Shown: positions 17,114 to 25,340 of the stretch, one piece after another | How positions within the stretch are numbered: position 1 is the stretch's first letter | How the letters are laid out: every line of letters begins with the position of its first letter | Source of the DNA: Sinorhizobium sp. B11 | Lineage (GTDB): Bacteria; Pseudomonadota; Alphaproteobacteria; Rhizobiales; Rhizobiaceae | DNA: 64,000 nucleotides | Assembly: GCA_039725955.1 (NCBI GenBank) | Contig: CP091035.1 | Coordinates: 310,001-374,000 of the forward strand | Direction of reading: 5' to 3' | Translations under genes and position numbers: made by a program | Notes under the pieces: model-generated | Seen by the model: only the letters and a program-made list of their open reading frames with translations | The model's database searches: none | What the model was told of the DNA's origin: nothing

Positions 17114-19505
17114 TGGTGAATATCCTCAACAGGTCGGCCGGATCGATCAAGGCCAGCCGACGCACGGGCACCACGACGGAGACCAGCGCGGCAAACAGCG
17201 CAGTGGCGCCGAGCCAGGCCCAGTCGAGCGGAAAGACTGACATGGGAAGCCGCCAGCCAAAGGCTTGGACGTTAACGATTGCAAGCAAAACCCACGCCAG
17301 CGCAAGACCGACCGGAATGGCAGCGACGAAGGTCGTCAGCCAAAGCGCAAGCGTTCTGAGAATTTCATATCGGGCGAGATCGCGCCGACGCAAACCAAGC
17401 GCCCATACCGGCGCCAGCTGCGGCAGCCGAATGGCGGAGAGCGTCAATAGGCTTGAGAACATCGCAAAGCCTGCCACGGCAAGTGTCAGTACGTTTAGCG
17501 CGCCGGTCACCTTGAAGGTCTGTTCGAAAATTGCTCTCGACTGCTGCTTGAGGGTTGCCTGGTCAACGACCGCGTCGGGTGGCAGGCCGAATTCATCGAC
17601 AAGCTGGCGCTTCAGATTGACCGCCCTGTCAGGCGGCACGCGGATCCCGTAGCGAAGTTTCGCCACCTGCGGATAATGATCGACCAGAGCATCTAGACCG
17701 ACGATTACCTGCCCTTTCGGATTGCCGTAGTCGGAATAGATCCCGACGACGGGGACATGCCATCCGCCGGGCAAGGCAAGGGTCTGTCCGATCGCCGCCA
17801 TTCCGCGCCGCCACATCTGTTCATTGACGATCGCGCCCTGCCCGCCTGCAACCTTATCCCAGGTGTCACTGGCCGCGGCGATGAGCGGCCAGTGGTCCCT
17901 GTAAGTTGGATCGTCCGCGACGCCGAAAATCTGCATCTCCTCGCCCGCAACCATTCCCTCGACGCTCCAGATCGGCAACACGGCGGTGGATCGGGACGCT
18001 AGCCACTCGCGCAGCCGCCTGGCTTCATCCTCGTTGCCGGCTGTCACGTAGAGTTCGGCGGCAAGCCTTTCGTCCAGCCACCCGATGAAGGTGAGCCGAA
18101 AGCTAGCGACCATCGTGCCGACGCCGATATTGGCGGAGAGAGCCAGAAGCAGCGCCATCAAGGCAAGCGACAATCCGGGTAGTTGCTGGCGCGTATCTGC
18201 CCAAAACCACTCACTGAGCGCACCGCGCGCTTGTGCCTGCGCGAAAGCGAGCGCAAGGGCCAGAAGCGGGGGAAAAATGAGAGCCGCAGCGAGAAGCAGG
18301 CAGCCGAGGACGGCAAATCCGCTTAGCAATCCCGAGCCCGTCCATGCAAGAAGGAATGCCGAGGTCAGAAGAATAGCCGCGGCCCCAGCCTGGTACATCT
18401 GTCCGGTCGAGGAAGCGCGCGCCCAGGCTCGCGGTCGGGCGGCAGCCAGGACGGGGAGCCTCCAGACACGCCACAGGCTCTGGGCCGACGAGATGGCGGT
18501 GCCTCCCAGCGCGATCGCCATTCCGGCAAGCCACCATTCCGGGCGCAGCGAAAGCGAGCCAGTGACCGAGGCGCCGTAAAGACCTCGCAGTGTCGCGGCT
18601 ACGCCCGGCATCAAGGCAGAGGCGATGAAGTAGCCGAAGACGACACCGATCAGGCCAGATACCAACGCGAAAGCTGCGAGCTCGAGCAAGAGCATGACGG
18701 TCAGCGCGCGAAGCGAAATGCCAAGCGAGCGCAGCGTGCGAAATGTTCCCCGCCTCTCTTCGAAGGCCAGGCCCGTTGCCGAATAGACGATAAATAGCCC
18801 GACGGTGAAGGACAGGAAACCGAAGGCTGTCAGGTTCAGATGAAAGCTGTCGGTCAGCCGCGCCACATCTGCCTGTTCTCTCTGGCGAATGCTGAGATCG
18901 GGAGCGAGTGCGGCAAGCGGCGCCAGATCGGGTTTTTGATCGGGCGCGATCACCAGGCGGCTGATGGCGCCTCGCGCACGAAGCAATGTGTCGGCTGCCG
19001 AGATATCCAGAAAAGCCGCTCCCTCCGGAACCTGATCTGCGATCTTGACCATCATTTCGGTCTCGCCCCGCAGCCTCTCGGCGGTGGCTGGCGAGACGAC
19101 CAGCCGCTCGCCTGACAAAAATGCGGACAGATCGGGTTTGCCGACGATCGAGGACGCCAAGCCGGTCTGCGGCATCGTCAGGGTATCGATGCCGATAAGC
19201 CGCAGGCGCACCTTGCCGAGCGTCGCCATTCCCTCGATGACCGGCGACACGTCCCAGCCTGCCTGTCGCAGTCGGCCATAGGTGGCAATGGAAATTCCGT
19301 CACCTCTCGTCGAAACGAGCTGCGACAGCCCATCCTGCTCCAGCATCGCGGCAGCGCGGGCATAACTTGCGCGGGCCTCGGCGTTGATTGCCTGAACGCC
19401 CGACCAGAGCGCGGTCGCCAATGCGATGCCCAAGATGAGGGTTAGAAACTGGATCGGTCTGCGTCGCCAATGCGACAGAAGCGCCAGGATGCCCCAGAGC
19501 ATCAT
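17103..19505 (-). CDS. FtsX/MacB-like ABC transporter permease (AttF-AttG fusion)
   Basis: 800 residues. N-terminal TM anchor, a large periplasmic domain (about residues 40-240), three TM helices forming an FtsX module (FLSFTVGLFIVYSATGLAFEERRGTFRTLRSLG), central TM segments, a second periplasmic domain and a C-terminal FtsX module ending in VSVVVPVRRLALIDPADLLR. Two FtsX modules in one chain replace the separate AttF and AttG. It overlaps the ATPase gene by ATGA. Such systems extract or export lipids or proteins rather than import solutes. Confidence 0.9.
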   Translation of the reverse strand: MMLWGILALLSHWRRRPIQFLTLILGIALATALWSGVQAINAEARASYARAAAMLEQDGLSQLVSTRGDGISIATYGRLRQAGWDVSPVIEGMATLGKVRLRLIGIDTLTMPQTGLASSIVGKPDLSAFLSGERLVVSPATAERLRGETEMMVKIADQVPEGAAFLDISAADTLLRARGAISRLVIAPDQKPDLAPLAALAPDLSIRQREQADVARLTDSFHLNLTAFGFLSFTVGLFIVYSATGLAFEERRGTFRTLRSLGISLRALTVMLLLELAAFALVSGLIGVVFGYFIASALMPGVAATLRGLYGASVTGSLSLRPEWWLAGMAIALGGTAISSAQSLWRVWRLPVLAAARPRAWARASSTGQMYQAGAAAILLTSAFLLAWTGSGLLSGFAVLGCLLLAAALIFPPLLALALAFAQAQARGALSEWFWADTRQQLPGLSLALMALLLALSANIGVGTMVASFRLTFIGWLDERLAAELYVTAGNEDEARRLREWLASRSTAVLPIWSVEGMVAGEEMQIFGVADDPTYRDHWPLIAAASDTWDKVAGGQGAIVNEQMWRRGMAAIGQTLALPGGWHVPVVGIYSDYGNPKGQVIVGLDALVDHYPQVAKLRYGIRVPPDRAVNLKRQLVDEFGLPPDAVVDQATLKQQSRAIFEQTFKVTGALNVLTLAVAGFAMFSSLLTLSAIRLPQLAPVWALGLRRRDLARYEILRTLALWLTTFVAAIPVGLALAWVLLAIVNVQAFGWRLPMSVFPLDWAWLGATALFAALVSVVVPVRRLALIDPADLLRIFTNER

Positions 19506-20161
19506 GATACGATCCTTCCACCGCGCAGAACGACCTTCCGGTCGAGGCGATCGGCCAGCCTCGTCGAGTGCGTGACGAAGAGCAGCGCCAAGCCGGCGGA
19601 TCGAGCCAGCGCCAGCATCAGCTCGAGAACACGATCGCCGGTTTCTTCATCGAGATTGCCGGTCGGTTCGTCCGCCAGGATCAGGGGCGGCCTAGCGGCA
19701 AGCGTCCGGCCGATGGCGACGCGCTGCTGCTGGCCTCCAGACAGTTGTTCGGGGTAACGCGCCATGAAGTCTTGGAGCCCCAGTGCGGAAATGAGCTGCT
19801 CCTCCCAGGCACGATCATGGCGGCCGGCGAGTCTGGCGTGGAAGGAAATATTGGCCGATACGCTGAGCGACGGAATGAGGTTGAACTGCTGAAACACGAG
19901 GCCGACCCCGGTTCGACGGTAGTTCGCCCTGTCAGCATCGCCGAAGACGCCGATATCTTCGCCGTTCATGGTGATAAGACCGGCATCGGGCCGGTCGAGT
20001 CCGCCGGCAAGGTGCAGAAGCGTGCTCTTGCCGCTGCCAGACTCCCCGGTCAGCGCGACCGCCTCTCCGGCTGCAACGTCAAGGTCGATCCCCTTGAGGA
20101 TATCGACCCGCCCTTCGGCGGTCGGGTAGGACTTTGTGACGCCCTTCAGCGTTAGGATCAT
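19502..20161 (-). CDS. ABC transporter ATP-binding protein (AttE/LolD-like)
   Basis: 219 residues from MILTLKGVTKSYPTAEGR; a slightly longer start at 20176 is possible. Walker A GESGSGKST, Q-loop VFQQFNLIPSLSV, signature LSGGQQQR, Walker B LILADEPTGNLDE, and H-loop FVTHSTRLAD. The LolD/MacB class matches the FtsX-type permease just downstream. First gene of the Att-like operon; no GGAAC promoter was found upstream. Confidence 0.92.
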   Translation of the reverse strand: MILTLKGVTKSYPTAEGRVDILKGIDLDVAAGEAVALTGESGSGKSTLLHLAGGLDRPDAGLITMNGEDIGVFGDADRANYRRTGVGLVFQQFNLIPSLSVSANISFHARLAGRHDRAWEEQLISALGLQDFMARYPEQLSGGQQQRVAIGRTLAARPPLILADEPTGNLDEETGDRVLELMLALARSAGLALLFVTHSTRLADRLDRKVVLRGGRIVS

Positions 20162-20289
20162 TCTGGTCTTCTGCATTCGAGGACAGACAGCAAGCGTCCT
20201 AGCGCCTCTGGGTGCAAACGCAAGCGCCCGACGGTTCGAGGAGCGCTTGCGCATTCGTCATTTCGGCAGCCCGATGGAGGTTGGGCCGT

Positions 20290-20634
20290 TCATATCATCG
20301 AGGCGAGCCAGCTCAGCTGAGCGGCGGTATAGCCTGGTGTCGCTGGCCATGCTCCCATCGGTTCGCCTGTTGTCCGCTTCGGGTTGCTGCCCTCCCCTGT
20401 CCGCTCGAACCGCGCGCAGGCCTGTTTGTTCCGCGGCGCATCTTTAACCTCTGCCAAGTCCCGCACGGGCCGATTCATCCACCTGATGTCGTCGCTCAGC
20501 GAGGTGACCGCCTCCATCATCGCTGCAAGCGCAGACAGCAATGCCATATCGCCGTTACCGCGCTCGACGACAAGGAGGGAGCGAGCGGGTAATCGCCGCC
20601 AAGCGGTTTGCGCGAATGCATCAACGTCCACAGT
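20290..20634 (-). CDS. Hypothetical protein, GTG start
   Basis: 114 residues. Codons look coding in the first two thirds (LPARSLLVVERGNGDMALLSALAAMMEAVTSLSDD), with less sense near the end. The start is a GTG with GAGG seven bases upstream. No domain recognised. It lies between the Att-like operon and the Nuo remnant; it could be a decayed fragment. Confidence 0.35.
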   Translation of the reverse strand, partial: TVDVDAFAQTAWRRLPARSLLVVERGNGDMALLSALAAMMEAVTSLSDDIRWMNRPVRDLAEVKDAPRNKQACARFERTGEGSNPKRTTGEPMGAWPATPGYTAAQLSWLASMI

Positions 20635-20776
20635 GATCCTCAAAAGCCGTCAACCCTCACCGGCACACGTCAATTTCATTCTGATCAACTCCAGCCCGCC
20701 AGTGCGTGTCCGATTGGAAGTCGCGTCCGCCTTATCGGTGTGGCTTGCATCGCCACATCGAAATCCTGATCCGTCG

Positions 20777-20801
20777 GGAACATGTGCTGCCATCGCTTGT
20801 T
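20777..20801 (+). promoter_or_regulatory. EcfG/RpoE2-type promoter without an intact gene
   Basis: GGAAC 20777-20781, 17-nt spacer, GTT 20799-20801. The only downstream features are a 7-codon frame at 20822 and the nuoC remnant, so its original gene has probably been lost. Confidence 0.55.
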
Positions 20802-20852
20802 GGACGGCAACCGGAGGCTCCAATGCAAGAAATAATGCAAGTGTAGCATACA

Positions 20853-21030
20853 TCCCTGGTTGACCACCTTTCTGCCAATCGGACCGAAGCGGTCCTCGCG
20901 ACACAGTTTCCGTTGAACGAGTTGACCCTTATCACGGATGCCGATCATGTCGTCGAGTTGCTTGGATTGTTGCGGGACGATCCCCAGTGCCGCTTCATCA
21001 GCCTCCTCGACATTTGCGGCGTCGACTGGC
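20853..21030 (+). pseudogene. nuoC: NuoC N-terminal remnant
   Basis: The frame reads SLVDHLSANRTEAVLATQ, then LTLITDADHVVELLGLLRDDPQCRFISLLDICGVDWP, matching the first 60 or so residues of NADH-quinone oxidoreductase subunit C (family pattern VxLLxFLRDDxxCxFxxLxDICGVDWP). An in-frame TAG at 20844 and the lack of an ATG show it cannot be expressed normally. After VDWP the similarity ends abruptly near 21030. The rest of nuoC is missing. Confidence 0.8.
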
Positions 21031-21348
21031 CGGCTGCGGCCAGACCAGCAGGAAGCGAAAAGATGAGATGCTTTTTATATCGTGCGCCGATATTTTTCTG
21101 CCCGCGCGGAACAGTTCGATGGCTGGCCGGTTAGGACAGGTCGAGATGGGGCATGTGCGGCATCGCCCATGAGTAACGCGGCATGAGACCGCCCCTTGAA
21201 ACGGGCCGAAGGTGGCGATGACGGCGGCGATCTGCCACGGGCAGGCTCTGTTTGCCCGTGAACGAGAAAGCAGCGCGCGGTGGCGCAAACGCCACCTGCG
21301 GGAGTGAGACATAAATGCGCCGGAACGGCAACAGAGGGAGAGAAAGTC
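21031..21348. other. Junction between the Nuo remnant and the respiratory module
   Basis: About 320 bases with no convincing gene. It must hold the promoter of the oxidoreductase operon, but I recognise no specific site; a GGAAC at 21322 lacks a correctly spaced GTT. Confidence 0.4.
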
Positions 21349-23754
21349 ATGTCGGTACGCCAGGACGATGAACCGCTTTTGGGACCGCACGACCGAACGG
21401 CCGGAGGATGGGGCTCGGCACGCGCGCTTACTGAAATTCTGGTGCGCGAACATGTCGTAACCTCCGGCATGTCGCTGCTGTCGCACCACAACAAGCCTGA
21501 CGGCTACATGTGCGCAAGCTGCGCCTGGGCAAAGCCCGCCAAGCCGCGCGCATTGGAATTTTGCGAAAGCGGCGCCAAGGCCACCGCCTGGGAGGCGACG
21601 AGCAGGCGCGCCGATCAAAAATTCTTCGCCTCGACCACTCTTCATGAGCTCGAGGCCTGGAGCGACTATGATCTGGAAGAGCGCGGCCGGCTGACGCAGC
21701 CGATGCGCTGGAACGCCGAGACCGATCGCTATGAGCCCATTGCCTGGGAGGCGGCCTTCGTCGAAATCGGTGCCGAGCTTCAGGCGCTTTTGCCTGACGA
21801 AGTGGACTTCTATACGTCCGGGCGAGCCTCGCTGGAGACGGCCTACATGTACCAGCTGCTGGCAAGGCTTTACGGCACCAACAACCTGCCCGATTCCTCC
21901 AACATGTGCCACGAAAGCACGTCCGTCGGCCTGCCGACGAGCATCGGAGCAACCGTCGGGACCGCGGATCTCACCGATTTCCAGAATTGCGACTGTATCT
22001 TCTATATCGCCCAGAACGTCGCCACATCGTCGCCGAGAATGCTGCATGACCTGCAGGAGGCGGTCGAAAGGGGCGTGAAGATCGTCACCTTCAACCCGCT
22101 GCCAGAACCGGGGCTGGAAAATTTCATCAACCCGCAGGACCCGGCGCAGATGTTGACCGGGCACAAGACGCCGATTTCCTCTCACTACTATCAGCTGCGC
22201 AATGGCGGGGACGTCGCCGCGCTTTTCGGCGTCTGCAAGGCTCTCGTCGAGGCCGATGACGCATTGAAGCAATCGAAGACAAGCCGGATCAGCGGCACAG
22301 ACGCTATTCCCAAGGATCCGGACAATGCCGCCGACGTCGCCTTCGCCGCCTCGATGGCCGCCGCCGACAAGAAGCATGTTCTCGATCATGTTTTCATCGA
22401 CGACCACACGGCGGGCTTTGAGGAATTCGCCCAAGCCTGTCGACGTCACGACTGGAGCGCGCTCGAACATGTGTCCGGCCTCAGCCAGGCCCAGATGCGG
22501 GAAGCCGCAGAGATCTATGCCAATGCCAAGGCCGTCCTCATCATCTACGGCATGGGCCTGACCCAGCAGGTCATGGGGGTCGAGAATGTGCAGATGGTTG
22601 CCAATCTCGCGCTTCTTCGCGGCAATATCGGCAAGCCTGGCGCCAATATCTGTGCTGTGCGCGGCCATTCCAACGTGCAGGGCCAACGCACTGTGGGGAT
22701 CACCGAAAAACCAGGGCTCGTGCCGCTCGACAAGCTGTCACAGCTCTATCAGTTCGAGCCGCCACGTTCGGAGGGGCGATCGACGATCGACACCTGCAAG
22801 GCGATCATCGAGGGCAAGGCACGTGCCTTTATCGGCCTTGGCGGCAACTTCCTGCGCGCCGTCCCCGATACCGAAGCCGTCGAAGCGGCCTGGAGAAAGC
22901 TTCGCCTGACCGTTCAGATCGCCACCAAGCTCAATCGCAGCCATGTGATCCACGGCGAGGTCGCCTATCTCCTGCCCTGTCTTGGGCGTACCGAGGTGGA
23001 TGAACAGCAGTCCGGGCCGCAAGCCGTGTCGACGGAAAGCTCCACGGCCCACTTTCACGGTTCACGTGGTCGTGCCAGGCCGGCAAGTCCAGACCTCCTG
23101 TCCGAGCCCGCAATCATTGCGGGCATCGCCAAGGCAAGCCTGCGCAGGGGCAACGTCGACTGGGATGGCTGGGTCGGCGACTACTCGCGCATTCGCGACG
23201 CCATCGAGCAGACCTATCCGGAAACCTTCAAGGACTTCAATCTGAAGATGTTCCAGCCGGGCGGCATCACACGATCGGTTCCGGCGCGCGAACGTAAATG
23301 GACGACGCCGAACGGCAAGGCAAACTTCATCACACCGCAGCGGCTTTTTCCGGAGCTTGAGCTGACGCCAGGCAGTGAGGAGACGTTCAATCTACTGACA
23401 TTGCGATCGAACGACCAGTTCAACACGACGATTTACGGCTTTATCGACCGCTACAGGGGCATCAAGGGCACGCGGCGCGTGGTCTTCGTCAACGAAGCCG
23501 ACATGCGGCGTCTCGGCTTTGCCGCCGGCGACCTCGTCGACCTGACGACTGCCGTCGATGGAAAGCGGCTGCGCCGCGTCGAGGGCTTTTCCCTGGTTCC
23601 CTATCAGATCCCGTCCGGTTCCTGCGCTGCCTATTATCCGGAGGCCAATCCGCTGTTTCCGCTGGACCATCACGATCCCAAGGCCAAGACCCCGTCCTAT
23701 AAGCTGTTGCCAGTTCGGATGACCGCTTCGGCGGGACAACGCCAGACGAGATGA
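21349..23754 (+). CDS. FdhF/YdeP-family molybdopterin oxidoreductase
   Basis: 801 residues, cytoplasmic, no Tat signal. YdeP-type Cys motif: Cys55 and Cys58 in MCASCAW and Cys72 in FCESGAK, three Cys where classical formate dehydrogenases have four. Cys187 in SSNMCHEST is the likely Mo ligand. The molybdopterin domains follow (NLALLRGNIGKPGANICAVRGHSNVQG), then the C-terminal molydop-binding domain (FNLLTLRSNDQFNTTIYGF). The start follows a GAGGGAGA site. It heads an operon with cytochromes and an oxidase. Formate is the usual guess for the substrate, but YdeP-type enzymes are poorly characterised. Confidence 0.9.
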   Translation: MSVRQDDEPLLGPHDRTAGGWGSARALTEILVREHVVTSGMSLLSHHNKPDGYMCASCAWAKPAKPRALEFCESGAKATAWEATSRRADQKFFASTTLHELEAWSDYDLEERGRLTQPMRWNAETDRYEPIAWEAAFVEIGAELQALLPDEVDFYTSGRASLETAYMYQLLARLYGTNNLPDSSNMCHESTSVGLPTSIGATVGTADLTDFQNCDCIFYIAQNVATSSPRMLHDLQEAVERGVKIVTFNPLPEPGLENFINPQDPAQMLTGHKTPISSHYYQLRNGGDVAALFGVCKALVEADDALKQSKTSRISGTDAIPKDPDNAADVAFAASMAAADKKHVLDHVFIDDHTAGFEEFAQACRRHDWSALEHVSGLSQAQMREAAEIYANAKAVLIIYGMGLTQQVMGVENVQMVANLALLRGNIGKPGANICAVRGHSNVQGQRTVGITEKPGLVPLDKLSQLYQFEPPRSEGRSTIDTCKAIIEGKARAFIGLGGNFLRAVPDTEAVEAAWRKLRLTVQIATKLNRSHVIHGEVAYLLPCLGRTEVDEQQSGPQAVSTESSTAHFHGSRGRARPASPDLLSEPAIIAGIAKASLRRGNVDWDGWVGDYSRIRDAIEQTYPETFKDFNLKMFQPGGITRSVPARERKWTTPNGKANFITPQRLFPELELTPGSEETFNLLTLRSNDQFNTTIYGFIDRYRGIKGTRRVVFVNEADMRRLGFAAGDLVDLTTAVDGKRLRRVEGFSLVPYQIPSGSCAAYYPEANPLFPLDHHDPKAKTPSYKLLPVRMTASAGQRQTR

Positions 23755-23757
23755 GCA

Positions 23758-24348
23758 ATGCCAATGGTTACTCGGCGCTGGCTGCTGTTGACATTCTGCC
23801 TTCTCGGCGCGGCTTGTGCCGGCGCGATGCTCGGCTGGATGCGGCAACCACGTCAGTATCGGGCGCCGCCCCCTGTCTCTGCATCCTTGAATGATGTCCG
23901 GCTAATGGCAAATGGTATTGGCGGCACGCCCCCCGATGTCTATTTTGCAATCGGAATGCCCTATGAGAACACTGCCTATGATCTCAGCCAGGGCAAGCGG
24001 CTTTATACCTGGTTCGGCTGCCCGGCCTGCCACGGCGACGGCCGCGGGCTCAGCGGACCGTCCTTTCTCGACGGATGGTGGTCCTACGGACCAGAGATCG
24101 AAACACTGGTAGCGTCCATACGCGATGGTCGCCCGCATGGCATGCCGGCGTTCGCAAATCGCATGACCATCGACGAGATCTGGCAGCTTGCCGGTTATCT
24201 CAGAACGGTTGGAGCATATCAGGCAAAATATACCGCGCCGGCCCGCAACGACGAGAAGAACAGCAGGCCGGCCGAAAACAGGGCGCCCGCGGCGGGTTTG
24301 TTCCAAGAGGGACCAGTCGGCATGCGGCGACTGGATCGTCGACAATGA
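23758..24348 (+). CDS. Membrane-anchored c-type cytochrome
   Basis: 196 residues. Uncleaved signal/anchor (WLLLTFCLLGAACAGAMLGWM), then one cytochrome c domain with heme site CPACH (WFGCPACHGDGRG) and axial Met likely in GMPAFANRM. Three bases after the oxidoreductase and overlapping the subunit II start by ATGA. Probably passes electrons from the quinol pool or oxidoreductase to the oxidase. The last 40 residues are polar and have no heme motif. Confidence 0.88.
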   Translation: MPMVTRRWLLLTFCLLGAACAGAMLGWMRQPRQYRAPPPVSASLNDVRLMANGIGGTPPDVYFAIGMPYENTAYDLSQGKRLYTWFGCPACHGDGRGLSGPSFLDGWWSYGPEIETLVASIRDGRPHGMPAFANRMTIDEIWQLAGYLRTVGAYQAKYTAPARNDEKNSRPAENRAPAAGLFQEGPVGMRRLDRRQ

Positions 24349-25340
24349 AACAGGCAGCGATCGTATCGTGTGTCCTTCTTGCGGGGTTGCTGTCAGGATG
24401 CACCGGAGCGCAGTCGGCGCTCGATCCAAGGGGGCCGGCGGCCACCGACCTCCTCCACATCATCCTCGTCTTCGTCTTTGTCTGCACGAGCGTCTTTTTC
24501 CTCGTCATGGGGGCGCTGGTCTGGTCGCTTCTGCGCAAGCCAAGCCGGGAGGACAGCGAGGGCGCGCAGGAGCGGCAGATCTCGGTGGTCGTGACGGTGG
24601 CCATCCTTTCGACCGCGGCAATTATCGTCCTGCTGACGGTGGTAAGCTTCACGTCCGACCGGTTCCCGGAATATAAAGAGGCATCCTCCGCTGCCATCCT
24701 CGTGCGTGGCGAGCAATGGTGGTGGCGTTTCGACTATGACGGCGACGATAGTTCGCTGGGATTTCAGACGGCAAACGAACTGCACATTCCCGTCGGCCAG
24801 GATGTGCGCCTGCGCTTGCAGGCCACCGACGTCATCCACTCCTTCTGGGTTCCGTCGCTTGCCGGCAAGCAGGACCTTGTGCCCGGCCGCGACAATACGA
24901 TTACGCTCCATGCTGAAAGGTCTGGCATCTACCGGGGCCAATGCGCCGAATTCTGCGGCCTCCAGCACGCCCACATGGCGCTCGAAGTTGTCGCGCAGGA
25001 ACCGGAGGCTTATCGTCAATGGCTTGACAGCCAGCGCCGGAGCGCTGTCGTGTCGGAGGACGCCGCCATCGTTGCCGGGCGCGACGTCTTCATGCGCAAG
25101 CCGTGCGCCGCCTGCCATACGATCCGTGGTACCGAGGCAAAGGGCACATCGGGTCCCGATCTGACCCATGTCGCCTCCAGGCGCATGCTTGCGGCCGGCG
25201 TGTTGCAAAATAGCGCCGGCTCGCTTGCCGCCTGGATTGCCGACCCGCAGACGATCAAGCCCGGCAACAACATGCCGCTGGTCCCCATGACGAGCGAGGA
25301 ACTTCGACAGGTGACGGCTTTCCTGGAGACATTGCGATGA
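24345..25340 (+). CDS. ctaC: Cytochrome c oxidase subunit II with fused cytochrome c
   Basis: 331 residues. Lipoprotein-type signal (LLAGLLSGC), two TM helices (about residues 37-62 and 80-102), then the cupredoxin domain with EQWWWRFDY and the CuA site CAEFCGLQHAHM. A C-terminal cytochrome c domain follows, with heme site CAACH near residue 254 and a late Met (NNMPLVPM). This is the caa3 layout, in which electrons enter through the fused heme c. Overlaps subunit I by ATGA. Confidence 0.95.
   Translation: MKQAAIVSCVLLAGLLSGCTGAQSALDPRGPAATDLLHIILVFVFVCTSVFFLVMGALVWSLLRKPSREDSEGAQERQISVVVTVAILSTAAIIVLLTVVSFTSDRFPEYKEASSAAILVRGEQWWWRFDYDGDDSSLGFQTANELHIPVGQDVRLRLQATDVIHSFWVPSLAGKQDLVPGRDNTITLHAERSGIYRGQCAEFCGLQHAHMALEVVAQEPEAYRQWLDSQRRSAVVSEDAAIVAGRDVFMRKPCAACHTIRGTEAKGTSGPDLTHVASRRMLAAGVLQNSAGSLAAWIADPQTIKPGNNMPLVPMTSEELRQVTAFLETLR

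Noticed and set aside
20998..22686. Long minus-strand open frame (562 codons)
   Set aside because: It lies antisense to the molybdopterin oxidoreductase, which has clear motifs; the minus frame shows no domain and arises from the GC-rich codon bias.
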